A stretch of DNA of 10,280 bases from an uncultured Hyphomicrobiales bacterium (GCA_905479595.1 CAJQND010000400.1:1-10280); one strand, 5' to 3'; shown: positions 1-6,385, counted from the stretch's first letter. Notes: generated by a model not told the origin, from the letters alone. A program made the numbers and translations.

Positions 1-739
1 GAAAGAGCGCGATTTCGGGTGCCCTGATATACCGGGTCGCCATGGCGATAAGTGCAAATGACAATGGCATAAACAGCAAGCCGTTCATCCCGAGATAGGT
101 AAACTGTTCAAAATCGAGCGAAAGCGGTTTGGCCATTCCCCACGCGAGCATTGCCGCCATCAAGCTGCCAAATCCGGGCGCATACGTCATATCCTTGCCG
201 CTGCGCCGCATCCAAATCAGCGAACATGCCAGCAGGAAGGAAACGCCAAATGCCGCGGCGTCACCCAGCCAATTTCCTTGCTGAATGCCATCAAACACAA
301 TGATAACAACACCCGACATCGCCAGTCCGGCCGCGATCCACGTTGGTTTTTCAATCTTCTCAGCAAGAAATACCCAAGACAGAATAGCAGCAAAAAGCGG
401 GTTCATTGCCATCATAAACACGACGTTGGCGGCATATGTGTTATGGACCGCGAACATGAACATGAAATTCGCAACGACAAACAATAGCGATGCGACCAAT
501 CCTTCCGAGCCATTTACGAAAGGTTGCACGTTGCCACGGTATCGCCGCGTCCACGCCCAATGGGCGAAAAGAACCAGAAAAATCATTATCCCGCGAACGA
601 ACATCACGGTCCACTCATCGCTGCCCGCCAGGCGGATCAACGGCACATCAAGGGTGAAGGCCAGTCCGCCAATACCAGCGAACAACAACCCTTTGCGGTG
701 ATCTGTATAGATCGTTCCTACGGTAAGTTTAGATTGCAC
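1..739 (-). CDS. EamA/DMT-family inner-membrane transporter, C-terminus cut by the window edge
   Basis: The reverse strand reads open from a GTG at 739 to the left edge (246 codons, no stop). The product is almost entirely hydrophobic, with eight probable membrane segments at about residues 17-39, 43-63, 80-100, 104-125, 132-151, 158-177, 188-203 and 214-237. The two-fold repeated layout, the FVRG motif in the second helix and the APEIALF motif near the edge fit the EamA domain pair of the drug/metabolite transporter superfamily. These proteins are usually near 300 residues, so about 50 residues and the last helices are missing here. There is no ATG start. GTG 739 is chosen because GGGA lies 5 bases upstream; in-frame GTG codons further upstream are possible. 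It lies 169 bp downstream of pcaG on the same strand, so a role in moving aromatic acids or their products is conceivable, but substrate cannot be read from sequence. Confidence 0.85.
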   Translation of the reverse strand, partial: MQSKLTVGTIYTDHRKGLLFAGIGGLAFTLDVPLIRLAGSDEWTVMFVRGIMIFLVLFAHWAWTRRYRGNVQPFVNGSEGLVASLLFVVANFMFMFAVHNTYAANVVFMMAMNPLFAAILSWVFLAEKIEKPTWIAAGLAMSGVVIIVFDGIQQGNWLGDAAAFGVSFLLACSLIWMRRSGKDMTYAPGFGSLMAAMLAWGMAKPLSLDFEQFTYLGMNGLLFMPLSFALIAMATRYIRAPEIALF

Positions 740-908
740 GTTTTTCCCAGCCGCAATATTAGAGGACGTACATCGCGCACGCACCTCGCACTTAGACTGG
801 ATTTTCACAGATAAAAATGAACAAAGAGGAAAATATTCTTTAAATTTTTCTCTAAATTACCTGACTATTTTCCGATAAAAATTGTGAAATCTCATCGCTT
901 ATGATTTT
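740..908. other. AT-rich spacer between pcaG and the EamA gene
   Basis: This 169-bp non-coding stretch is markedly AT-rich, especially at 811-895. It holds an inverted repeat GGAAAATA (828-835) / TATTTTCC (866-873) with a 30-base AT-rich loop. The stem has little GC and no clean terminator T-run follows it, so it is not called a terminator. The spacer could carry a promoter for the EamA gene, but no convincing -35/-10 pair was seen. Confidence 0.4.
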
Positions 909-1496
909 TCAAACGTCAAAGAACACTGTTTCTGCATCGCCCTGCATGTGGATGTCGAAGCGATAGGTCACGTTTCCGTCTTCTTCATTACGCATCGCAA
1001 CCAATGTTTCCCGGCGCCCTTCTGGCACCGAGCTAAGAACCGGGTCATTAGCGTTCGCCTCCACTTCATCAGAGAAATAGGCCCTGGTATACGCATGGGT
1101 CAGCATACCGCGCATGAACACGATGATACTTACATGTGGGGCTGCACCATTTTCCACCGATCCAGGTTTAACTGTATCGAAGATGAAACGGTTTTCCTCA
1201 TCAGTGCCCGTGCCAAACCGGCCAAACCCGCTAAATCCTGTGTTCGCGCGCACATCGCTGTCGCCAGCGTAACGGCCAGTCGCATCGGCCTGCCAAAGCT
1301 CAATCATCGCGTCGTTTATGGGCACGCCCTCGCCATCCAACACCTGTCCGATGATGCGAATATGCTCGCCTGCCACTTTATCATCGGCCATGGAACCGCT
1401 GGCGACTTCAGCAAATCGATAGTTGTACTGGCCCGGCGTCAACCCATAAGCAAAGTAAGGCCCGACGGTTTGGGATGGGGTTTGTTTATGGCTCAT
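909..1496 (-). CDS. pcaG: Protocatechuate 3,4-dioxygenase alpha subunit
   Basis: This 195-residue protein is the non-catalytic alpha chain of the iron(III) intradiol dioxygenase that opens protocatechuate to 3-carboxy-cis,cis-muconate in the cytoplasm. The N-terminal TPSQTVGPYF (residues 6-15) is the alpha-subunit signature that helps shape the active-site pocket. The intradiol beta-barrel follows, with GEGVPINDAMIELWQADATGRY (split at about 55-76) and PHVSIIVFMRG (120-130). R138 in HAYTRAYF matches the substrate-carboxylate arginine I remember from Pseudomonas PcaG. The iron-ligand tyrosine and histidine positions of the beta chain are not kept, as expected for alpha. The frame stays open up to 1562, but ATG 1496 is the natural start: it lies one base after the pcaH stop (TGATATG) and begins just before the family signature. 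The tight junction implies translational coupling with pcaH. Confidence 0.95.
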   Translation of the reverse strand: MSHKQTPSQTVGPYFAYGLTPGQYNYRFAEVASGSMADDKVAGEHIRIIGQVLDGEGVPINDAMIELWQADATGRYAGDSDVRANTGFSGFGRFGTGTDEENRFIFDTVKPGSVENGAAPHVSIIVFMRGMLTHAYTRAYFSDEVEANANDPVLSSVPEGRRETLVAMRNEEDGNVTYRFDIHMQGDAETVFFDV

Positions 1497-1497
1497 A

Positions 1498-2223
1498 TCA
1501 CGTCTCCATCGGGGTTTGGTCTGGGCCGCGCAAGACAATGTCAAAGATATAACCAAGTGCAAAATCAGCTTCGGTCACATCAAGAGAAAATTTTGAAATC
1601 AACCTGTTACGAGCAATTTCTGGAGTACCAAGGAAGATCGGATCATGCTCGAGCAATGGATCGCCCGGAAAATACATCTGAGTAACAAGCCGGGTCGCAA
1701 TTGATGGTCCAAACAGCGAAAAATGGATGTGATTTGGTCGCCACGCATTGGGGTGATTACCCCAGGGATAAGCTCCGGGTTTGACCGTTAAGAACCTGTA
1801 GCGCCCTTCATCATCGGTAACGCAGCGCCCGCCCCCAAAGAAATTGGGATCAAGCGGCGCGTTGTGCTGGTCCACCAAGTGGATATAGCGCCCGGCTGCA
1901 TTGGCCTGCCACACTTCAACGAGTGTATTTCGGATCGGCCTGCCAGCCTCATCAAGCACACGACCAGAGACAATCATCCGCTCGCCAAGCGGTTCACCGT
2001 CTTTAATGCCATTGCGGGTTAGATCGTGGTCAAGTTCACCAACACATTCTGCGCCATATACCGGGCCGGTCAACTCGGAGAGTGAATGGGTGATCGGCAC
2101 AAGCGGTTTTGTTGGCCCGCGCAAAACAGTAGATTTGTACTCCGGAGAAACATAGGCTGGATGACTTTTCCAATCACGCGGCCCAATGCCTGGAGGCTCG
2201 CGTTCTGTGTCATTCTCTGTCAT
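1498..2223 (-). CDS. pcaH: Protocatechuate 3,4-dioxygenase beta (catalytic) subunit
   Basis: This 241-residue protein is the iron-binding chain of protocatechuate 3,4-dioxygenase. All four Fe(III) ligands are visible: Y113 (AGRYIH), Y152 (PGAYPW), H165 and H167 (NHIHFS). The catalytic arginine is R162 in WRPNH. The spacings between ligands (39, 13, 2) equal those of Pseudomonas PcaH (Y408, Y447, H460, H462) as I recall them. The N-terminal segment with HPAY and YKSTVLRGPTKPL is also typical. Length is normal for the family. It is the first gene of a pcaHG pair; no other pca gene (C, D, B, Q) is present nearby. ATG 2223 has a modest purine-rich site (GAAGAA) directly upstream and is embedded in a phased repeat array, described separately. 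Its 5' end faces the HD-domain gene, so both may share the intervening control region. Confidence 0.96.
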   Translation of the reverse strand: MTENDTEREPPGIGPRDWKSHPAYVSPEYKSTVLRGPTKPLVPITHSLSELTGPVYGAECVGELDHDLTRNGIKDGEPLGERMIVSGRVLDEAGRPIRNTLVEVWQANAAGRYIHLVDQHNAPLDPNFFGGGRCVTDDEGRYRFLTVKPGAYPWGNHPNAWRPNHIHFSLFGPSIATRLVTQMYFPGDPLLEHDPIFLGTPEIARNRLISKFSLDVTEADFALGYIFDIVLRGPDQTPMET

Positions 2224-2269
2224 TTCTTCGCATTCCTACTCTCATTTTGTGTCGTTTCTTGTCATTTTG
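2208..2269. repeat. Six near-decameric repeats phased at ~10 bp over the pcaH start
   Basis: On the plus strand, related units start at 2208 (TGTCATTCTC), 2218 (TGTCATTTCT), 2228 (TCGCATTCCT), 2240 (TCTCATTTTG), 2250 (TGTCGTTTCT) and 2260 (TGTCATTTTG). All steps are 10 bp except one of 12. Read on the pcaH strand they are A-rich units of the AAAATGACA type. Three lie in the leader, one carries the start codon of pcaH, and the first coding codons contain the last. The regularity is seen directly; the role is unknown. They could be sites on one face of the DNA helix, or an A-rich mRNA leader bound by a protein such as Hfq. Confidence 0.6.
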
Positions 2270-2393
2270 TAGCAAATTCTTCCATGCATCATGGGCGTTT
2301 GCAATGAATTGAGACAATGATCCATATTATCGCACTATATCTGCGCTGAACTTTGGGTCATACTCAGCGCCGTCAAATTGCCAGCGGATTCAC

Positions 2394-2397
2394 GGAG
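2394..2397 (+). promoter_or_regulatory. Ribosome-binding site fixing the HD-protein start
   Basis: GGAG ends six bases before the ATG at 2404. It touches the in-frame ATG at 2398, which it therefore cannot serve. The open frame extends upstream to a TTG at 2353, but this site argues for a start at 2404. Confidence 0.7.
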
Positions 2398-2403
2398 ATG
2401 TCT

Positions 2404-3006
2404 ATGCGCACTGTATCCTTCACCCAGATGAAAAATGGCACCAAGGAAGAATATGAATTTCTGCGGAGCCAGGAAGAGCCCTATCTCGAAGGAACCGCCG
2501 ACCGCCTTATCGCCGAGCTTGAGCGACAGGGTCAGGAAACCCTCGCGGGATATAAGATCTCCCGGTTAACGCATGGTCTGCAATCGGCCAGTCGCGCTGA
2601 ACGAGATGGTGCCGATGCAGACTGGGTTGCCTCTGCTCTGCTGCACGATATCGGAGATGGGCTGGCACCCCAGAACCACGACCGCTTTGCCGCTGAAATT
2701 ATACGCCCGTTTGTTCGTGAGGAATGCTCTTGGGTCGTCGCCCATCATGGCGTGTTTCAAATGTACTATTACGCTCATCATTATGGCTGGGATCGCGAAG
2801 AACGGAAAAAGTTTGAAGGCCACCAACACTATCAGGCTTGCGTGGATTTCTGCGAACGTTGGGATCAATCTTCATTTGACCCGGAATATGAAACACAAAC
2901 GCTGGAGCATTTTGCCCCTTTGGTGCATGAAATCTTCAGCCGTGAAGCCTACGACCCCGATGTGCTAAAGGCAGGCATTTCGACAGGTGTTCCAAAGGCC
3001 GACTAA
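2404..3006 (+). CDS. HD-domain protein, PhnZ/MIOX-like metal-dependent enzyme of unknown substrate
   Basis: This soluble 200-residue protein belongs to the small COG4341-type HD proteins. Candidate metal ligands read in order are H57 (LTHGLQSA), H81-D82 (LLHDIGD), H92 (NHDRFAAEIIRPF), H114 or H115 (VAHHGVF) and D154 (ERWD). The 24-residue gap from H57 to H81 and the HxxxxAExxRPF and RWD segments match my memory of PhnZ, a mixed-valent diiron oxygenase that cleaves a hydroxyphosphonate. The six-ligand pattern favours a diiron centre over a plain phosphohydrolase. The PhnZ substrate lysine four residues after the fifth ligand is replaced by Q119 if H115 is the ligand, so the substrate is probably not the same. 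Aromatic runs (YYYAHHYGW, 121-129) are notable. It is divergent from pcaH and convergent with the XRE-cupin gene (58-bp gap). Family membership is solid; activity as an oxygenase is inference. Confidence 0.82.
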   Translation: MRTVSFTQMKNGTKEEYEFLRSQEEPYLEGTADRLIAELERQGQETLAGYKISRLTHGLQSASRAERDGADADWVASALLHDIGDGLAPQNHDRFAAEIIRPFVREECSWVVAHHGVFQMYYYAHHYGWDREERKKFEGHQHYQACVDFCERWDQSSFDPEYETQTLEHFAPLVHEIFSREAYDPDVLKAGISTGVPKAD

Positions 3007-3064
3007 ATCCAAGGAAGAGTTTCTAATAATTTTACTTCGTCAGTATTTCGAGCACCCTAGCCCG

Positions 3065-3685
3065 TTAAGCTTTTTGATCAATCACGGTAAGGCGTAGGAT
3101 ATCTACCATTGTGGCGTGGGCTGGAACGCTGCCGGCATTGTGTAAACTGTGTGGGCGATCACCTCTAAAGCGCAGGGTTTCGCCTGCCTTAACGGTCACG
3201 GTTTCATCATTCACCGTAATTTCAACCTCACCTTCGAGAACGGCGATATGTTCCACACAGCCAGCCTGATGAGGTTCGGAAGATAAGGTACCGCCTGGTT
3301 CAGCGCGAAAATCATACCATTGCACCCATTCCACAGTTTCAAGCGCACCAATAATTGCAAGGCGGCATTTGCCATCTTCGCTGGTGAGTATGGGCACCCC
3401 GGCGGTTTTTTGATGCAGCAGGATATTTGGCGTTTCATTGCTTTTCAAAACTTCGTCAATCGAGGAATCGAGCGCCTTCGACAAACGCCAAACCGTGCCA
3501 ATGGTCGGATTGGTTTCGTTTCGTTCAATTTGCGAGATGATAGATTTGGCCACTCCAGATTGAGCAGAGAGTTCTCCCAGCGACATATTGTATGCCTTGC
3601 GCAGCCGTTGGATCGTCTGACCAAGCGCCGGTGACATTTCGTTCTCTTTTTTTTGACCAGCCTTGCGGCCACCACCCGTTGACAT
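3065..3685 (-). CDS. XRE-family transcriptional regulator with C-terminal cupin domain
   Basis: This 206-residue DNA-binding regulator has two domains. Residues 21-80 form an HTH_3/XRE domain (IQRLRKAYNMSLGELS, then GVAKSIISQIERNETNPT with the recognition helix). Residues about 120-190 form a cupin barrel (EPGG, HIAVLEGEVEITV, AGETLRFRGDRPHSLHNAG) likely to sense a small ligand. H139, H146, E153 and H179 are possible metal or ligand contacts. The first 16 residues are a polar, basic tail. ATG 3685 is preceded by AAGGAA at 7 bases. Regulators of this architecture commonly control neighbouring catabolic or transport genes and their own promoter. Candidates here are itself, the divergent cys operon, or the HD gene that converges on it. 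The effector cannot be deduced. Confidence 0.93.
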   Translation of the reverse strand: MSTGGGRKAGQKKENEMSPALGQTIQRLRKAYNMSLGELSAQSGVAKSIISQIERNETNPTIGTVWRLSKALDSSIDEVLKSNETPNILLHQKTAGVPILTSEDGKCRLAIIGALETVEWVQWYDFRAEPGGTLSSEPHQAGCVEHIAVLEGEVEITVNDETVTVKAGETLRFRGDRPHSLHNAGSVPAHATMVDILRLTVIDQKA

Positions 3686-3692
3686 TCGAGCG

Positions 3693-3698
3693 TTCCTT
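3693..3698 (-). promoter_or_regulatory. Ribosome-binding site of the XRE-cupin gene
   Basis: AAGGAA on the minus strand ends seven bases before the ATG at 3685 and supports that start. Confidence 0.6.
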
Positions 3699-3719
3699 AA
3701 ATAGAACAGTTGTACGTTA

Positions 3720-3743
3720 AAACGAACGATTTTGATTTCGTTT
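3720..3743. promoter_or_regulatory. Inverted repeat AAACGAA-N10-TTCGTTT, candidate operator
   Basis: Two perfect 7-bp arms (3720-3726 and 3737-3743) flank a 10-bp spacer, 35 bp upstream of the XRE-cupin start. The size suits a dimeric regulator. An autoregulatory site of the XRE-cupin protein is the simplest guess. The dyad is seen; its function is inferred. Confidence 0.4.
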
Positions 3744-3750
3744 GTGTGAA

Positions 3751-3783
3751 TAATGCATTAGTCGCTCATTTTTGGCGAAAAAT
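3751..3783. promoter_or_regulatory. Two further palindromes in the divergent control region
   Basis: TAATGCATTA (3751-3760) is a perfect 10-bp palindrome. ATTTTT-GGCG-AAAAAT (3768-3783) is a perfect 6-bp arm dyad. In addition TGTGAAT (3745-3751) and ATTCACA (3791-3797) are complementary across 39 bp. AT-rich palindromes arise easily by chance, so single sites are weak evidence, but they cluster between two divergent genes. Confidence 0.3.
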
Positions 3784-3825
3784 CAATGAAATTCACATCT
3801 GAAATCAAACCACGGAGAACAGATA

Positions 3826-3849
3826 AAGTGTTCCGCAAATCGAACACTT
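3826..3849. promoter_or_regulatory. Inverted repeat AAGTGTTC-N8-GAACACTT, candidate cys-operon operator
   Basis: This is the strongest dyad of the region: two perfect 8-bp arms (3826-3833 and 3842-3849) around an 8-bp spacer, ending 44 bp before the DUF2849 start. Its position fits a regulator site overlapping the promoter of the sulfite-reduction operon. It is not the direct-repeat GTTC-N7-GTTC pattern of alphaproteobacterial LexA. Which protein binds is unknown. Confidence 0.5.
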
Positions 3850-3883
3850 GCTTATGAAAGTTCTAATCCTAACACAAATCCAT

Positions 3884-3887
3884 GGAG
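3884..3887 (+). promoter_or_regulatory. Ribosome-binding site fixing the DUF2849 start
   Basis: GGAG lies six bases before ATG 3894 and inside the alternative ATG at 3882, so it supports 3894 as the start. Confidence 0.7.
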
Positions 3888-3893
3888 CGTTTG

Positions 3894-4208
3894 ATGTCAG
3901 AAACTGGAAAAATACTCACCGCCAACCGGTTGAATGATGGCCTTGTTGTGTTTCTGAGCGCCGCAAACATCTGGACGCGTCATATTAACGATGCCGCGCT
4001 GGCACAAGAAGCAAATGCGCAATCTGCCCTTGCGAAACGCGGTGAAGACTTTGAAGCCGCAAACATCGTCACTGGTGCCTACCTTGTTGGGGCGGAACGT
4101 GATGATGGCGAAATCCTCCCTGACCACATTCGCGAACGCATCCGTGCCGCCGGACCAAGTGTCCATCCAGGCTTGCTAGTGGAGAATCCCCATGTATCGC
4201 TACGATGA
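3894..4208 (+). CDS. DUF2849 protein, first gene of the sulfite-reductase operon
   Basis: This small 104-residue protein matches the DUF2849 family, which I know as the short gene just upstream of the alphaproteobacterial nitrite/sulfite reductase. Typical elements are GKILTANRLNDGLVVFLS (residues 5-22), W27 followed by several alanine-rich residues, and GAYLVGAE (about 61-68) ahead of a charged C-terminus with HIRERIRAAGPSVHPGL. It has no signal peptide or membrane segment, so it is cytoplasmic. Function is not established; a helper of sulfite reductase or siroheme delivery is a guess from constant neighbourhood. It overlaps cysI by 17 bases, and its 3' end carries the cysI ribosome-binding site (GGAG, 4181-4184), implying coupled translation. 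Confidence 0.88.
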   Translation: MSETGKILTANRLNDGLVVFLSAANIWTRHINDAALAQEANAQSALAKRGEDFEAANIVTGAYLVGAERDDGEILPDHIRERIRAAGPSVHPGLLVENPHVSLR

Positions 4209-5847
4209 ATTTGATGCCCGTTTTGTGGCCGAACGGGTATCCCAGTTTCGCAGCCAAACCGAGCGTCGGCTCAGCGGCGAACTCAGCGAAGACGAATTCA
4301 AACCGCTTCGGTTGATGAATGGCCTTTATCTGCAACTGCATGCCTACATGCTTCGTGTCGCAATTCCGTATGGCACATTAAGCTCGCAACAAATGCGAGC
4401 CCTGGCTGATATTTCCGAGAAATACGACCGTGGATATGGTCATTTCACCACGCGCCAGAACATGCAGTTTAACTGGATTGCCTTGGAAGATACGCCCGCG
4501 ATCCTCGAAGACCTGGCAAAAGTTGAAATGCATGCCATTCAAACGTCGGGCAATTGCATCCGTAATGTTACCGCGGACCACTGGGCTGGCGCTGCAGCGG
4601 ACGAATTGGCCGATCCGCGTCCTGTTGCGGAACTCATTAGGCAATGGTCTTCCCTGCATCCGGAATTTTCATTTCTGCCGCGTAAGTTCAAGATTGCAGT
4701 AACTGGCGCGCCAAATGATCGGGCCGCAGTTAAATTTCACGATATCGGGCTGCGTCTGCATCTCAACGAACACGGTCAACGTGGATGGGAAGTGATCGCT
4801 GGTGGCGGTCAAGGCCGAACCCCGATGGTCGGCGTCACCGTGCGCGACTGGCTGCCTGAAGCGGAATTGCTCGGATATCTGGAGGCTATCATCCGGGTCT
4901 ATAACCTGTTTGGCCGCCGCGACAACAAGTATAAAGCCCGGATCAAGATACTGGTACATGAAACCGGCGCAGAAAAATTCCGCGACCTGGTAGAAGAAGA
5001 ATATGCCCGCAAACCGGGGAGCGGGATTGAAGTCGACGCCAGAGAGTTGGAACGCATCGAAGCTTATTTTGGTGGCCCAAATTTCGAAGTTCTGGCCATG
5101 GTGCAGCCAGAATTTGAACAAGACAAATTGCGCGGCCGCGAATTCGCACGTTGGGTTCGTGCCAATGTTTCGGCTCATCAAATGCCGGGTTACGCGATTG
5201 CAAATATCTCTGTGAAACCTGTTGGGGGTATTCCCGGTGATGCGACAGCGGCACAAATGCGCACGATTGCAGACATTGCCGAACGCTTCGGCAATGACGA
5301 AATCAGGGTCAGCCATCACCAAAATCTGGTTCTGCCCCATGTGCGACAGTCAGATTTACACGAAATCTGGCAAGTATTGCAGGCGAATGGTTTGGGTACC
5401 GCCAACCTTGGCTTGATCGGCGATATTATTTCGTGCCCTGGTCTGGATTATTGTGCGCTCGCAACGGCGCGCTCCATCCCGGTTTCACAAGCTCTCAGCA
5501 GACGTTTTTCAAATCCGGACCGGCAAGCAGAGATTGGCCCGCTTAGATTAAATATTTCCGGCTGTATCAATGCCTGCGGTCACCACCATGTGGGCCATAT
5601 CGGCATCCTTGGTCTGGAAAAAAAAGGCGTTGAATTCTATCAAATCACCCTCGGCGGCAGCTCTGCTACCGATAGTGCTGTAGGTGGCGTTTTGGGGCCG
5701 GGATTTTCTGCCGAAGAAGTGCCCGACGCGATCGAAACCATTGTCGATACCTACATTGCATTACGCATGGACAAAGAAACATTCTTGCAAGCCTATCGCC
5801 GCGTTGGCGCCGGCCCATTTAAGGAGGCTCTCTATGCCGCTGCTTAA
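4192..5847 (+). CDS. cysI: Siroheme/[4Fe-4S] sulfite (nitrite) reductase
   Basis: This 551-residue cytoplasmic hemoprotein reduces sulfite to sulfide by six electrons in assimilatory sulfur metabolism. The four cluster/siroheme cysteines are clear: C415 and C421 in SCPGLDYC, C458 and C462 in SGCINACGHHH. Siroheme/anion-binding residues known from E. coli CysI are also kept: R88 (TTRQN), R124 (NCIRNV), and K165 and K167 (LPRKFKIAV). The two-fold ferredoxin-like half-domain and NIR/SIR layout is present from about 45 to 540. Start ATG 4192 has GGAG seven bases upstream. The family also contains nitrite reductases, but flanking DUF2849 and DUF934 genes point to sulfite. No flavoprotein subunit gene (cysJ) is adjacent, so the electron donor is probably ferredoxin or a separately encoded reductase. 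Confidence 0.93.
   Translation: MYRYDEFDARFVAERVSQFRSQTERRLSGELSEDEFKPLRLMNGLYLQLHAYMLRVAIPYGTLSSQQMRALADISEKYDRGYGHFTTRQNMQFNWIALEDTPAILEDLAKVEMHAIQTSGNCIRNVTADHWAGAAADELADPRPVAELIRQWSSLHPEFSFLPRKFKIAVTGAPNDRAAVKFHDIGLRLHLNEHGQRGWEVIAGGGQGRTPMVGVTVRDWLPEAELLGYLEAIIRVYNLFGRRDNKYKARIKILVHETGAEKFRDLVEEEYARKPGSGIEVDARELERIEAYFGGPNFEVLAMVQPEFEQDKLRGREFARWVRANVSAHQMPGYAIANISVKPVGGIPGDATAAQMRTIADIAERFGNDEIRVSHHQNLVLPHVRQSDLHEIWQVLQANGLGTANLGLIGDIISCPGLDYCALATARSIPVSQALSRRFSNPDRQAEIGPLRLNISGCINACGHHHVGHIGILGLEKKGVEFYQITLGGSSATDSAVGGVLGPGFSAEEVPDAIETIVDTYIALRMDKETFLQAYRRVGAGPFKEALYAAA
5823..5827 (+). promoter_or_regulatory. Strong ribosome-binding site inside the cysI end, for the DUF934 gene
   Basis: GGAGG within the last cysI codons lies six bases before ATG 5834. 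It decides that start against the upstream in-frame ATG at 5684, which would overlap cysI by more than 160 bases. Confidence 0.8.
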
Positions 5848-6385
5848 TCAACGTGAATTTAAAGCCGACCCATGGACCTTTCTCGATACTAGTGAGCCTG
5901 TTCCTTCAGGCGGCGATATCGTTGTTCCATTTGAACGGCTGGTATCGGATTTTAAAACTTTGATGCTGCATGATGGTCAGCTTGGGGTCGCATTCCCGAA
6001 TAATTTGCCGGTTACGGAACTAGAGCCGTATCTTCAGCGTTTACAACTTGTCACACTGGACTTTCCAGCCTTCACAGATGGGCGTGCTTATAGTCAGGCC
6101 CGCGAACTTCGCACTCATTTTGGTTTCAAGGGCGAGCTGCGCGCGGCGGGAAATCTATTGCCCGACCAACTCGGATTTATGCAGCAAGTTGGATTTGATT
6201 ATTTTGAGATTGCCGATGAACGCTTCAGCTTGGATGCCTGGTTGGATGCTGCAACTTCAATTTCCCTCAGCTATCAGCCCTCTTTCACCAGTCGCAGTCA
6301 AATGCCTATCTCCACTGCACGTGGTCTGGCCGACACAAGCGCACCAGATGCAGAAGACTGGCCCGAGCAACCACATTACGGATAA
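5834..6385 (+). CDS. DUF934 protein associated with sulfite reduction
   Basis: This 183-residue cytoplasmic protein fits DUF934 (COG3749), often labelled a probable oxidoreductase of sulfite reduction because it nearly always follows cysI or cysH. The core FPAFTDGRAYSQARELR (residues 77-93) followed by GFKGELRAAGNLLPDQL (97-113) and GFDYFEI (120-126) is diagnostic. No cysteine is present, so it cannot bind an iron-sulfur cluster by itself; the redox label is unproven. The last 35 residues are polar and low in hydrophobics. It overlaps cysI by 14 bases and ends with tandem stops TAA TAG. In many relatives a PAPS reductase gene stands between cysI and this gene; here they abut. The next gene converges from the right after 34 bp. 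Confidence 0.9.
   Translation: MPLLNQREFKADPWTFLDTSEPVPSGGDIVVPFERLVSDFKTLMLHDGQLGVAFPNNLPVTELEPYLQRLQLVTLDFPAFTDGRAYSQARELRTHFGFKGELRAAGNLLPDQLGFMQQVGFDYFEIADERFSLDAWLDAATSISLSYQPSFTSRSQMPISTARGLADTSAPDAEDWPEQPHYG

Noticed and set aside
278..814. Three overlapping plus-strand open frames at the left end
   Set aside because: The minus strand here encodes a coherent membrane protein of 246 residues running to the edge; the plus-strand products are low-complexity shadows.
828..873. Inverted repeat GGAAAATA/TATTTTCC downstream of pcaG as a rho-independent terminator
   Set aside because: The stem is AT-rich, the loop is 30 bases long, and no proper U-tract follows.
948..1685. A 245-codon open frame on the plus strand opposite pcaG and the end of pcaH
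   Set aside because: The opposite strand encodes two clear enzyme subunits with all motifs. The plus-strand product has no recognisable domain and is a by-product of the codon usage of pcaHG.
2208..2269. The phased repeats as a CRISPR-like array
   Set aside because: Units are only about 10 bp, imperfect, without separate spacers, and overlap the start of pcaH.
2299..2330. TTGCAA/TTGAGA with TATTAT as a sigma-70 promoter for the HD gene
   Set aside because: Spacers of 20 and 10 bases are outside the usual 16-18, so no promoter is called.
3826..3849. The GTTC/GAAC dyad as a LexA (SOS) box
   Set aside because: The alphaproteobacterial LexA site is a direct repeat GTTC-N7-GTTC; this is an inverted repeat with different spacing and stands before a sulfur gene.
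4669..5340. A 223-codon open frame on the minus strand inside cysI
   Set aside because: It lies wholly antisense to the strongly supported reductase gene and shows no domain or ribosome-binding site.
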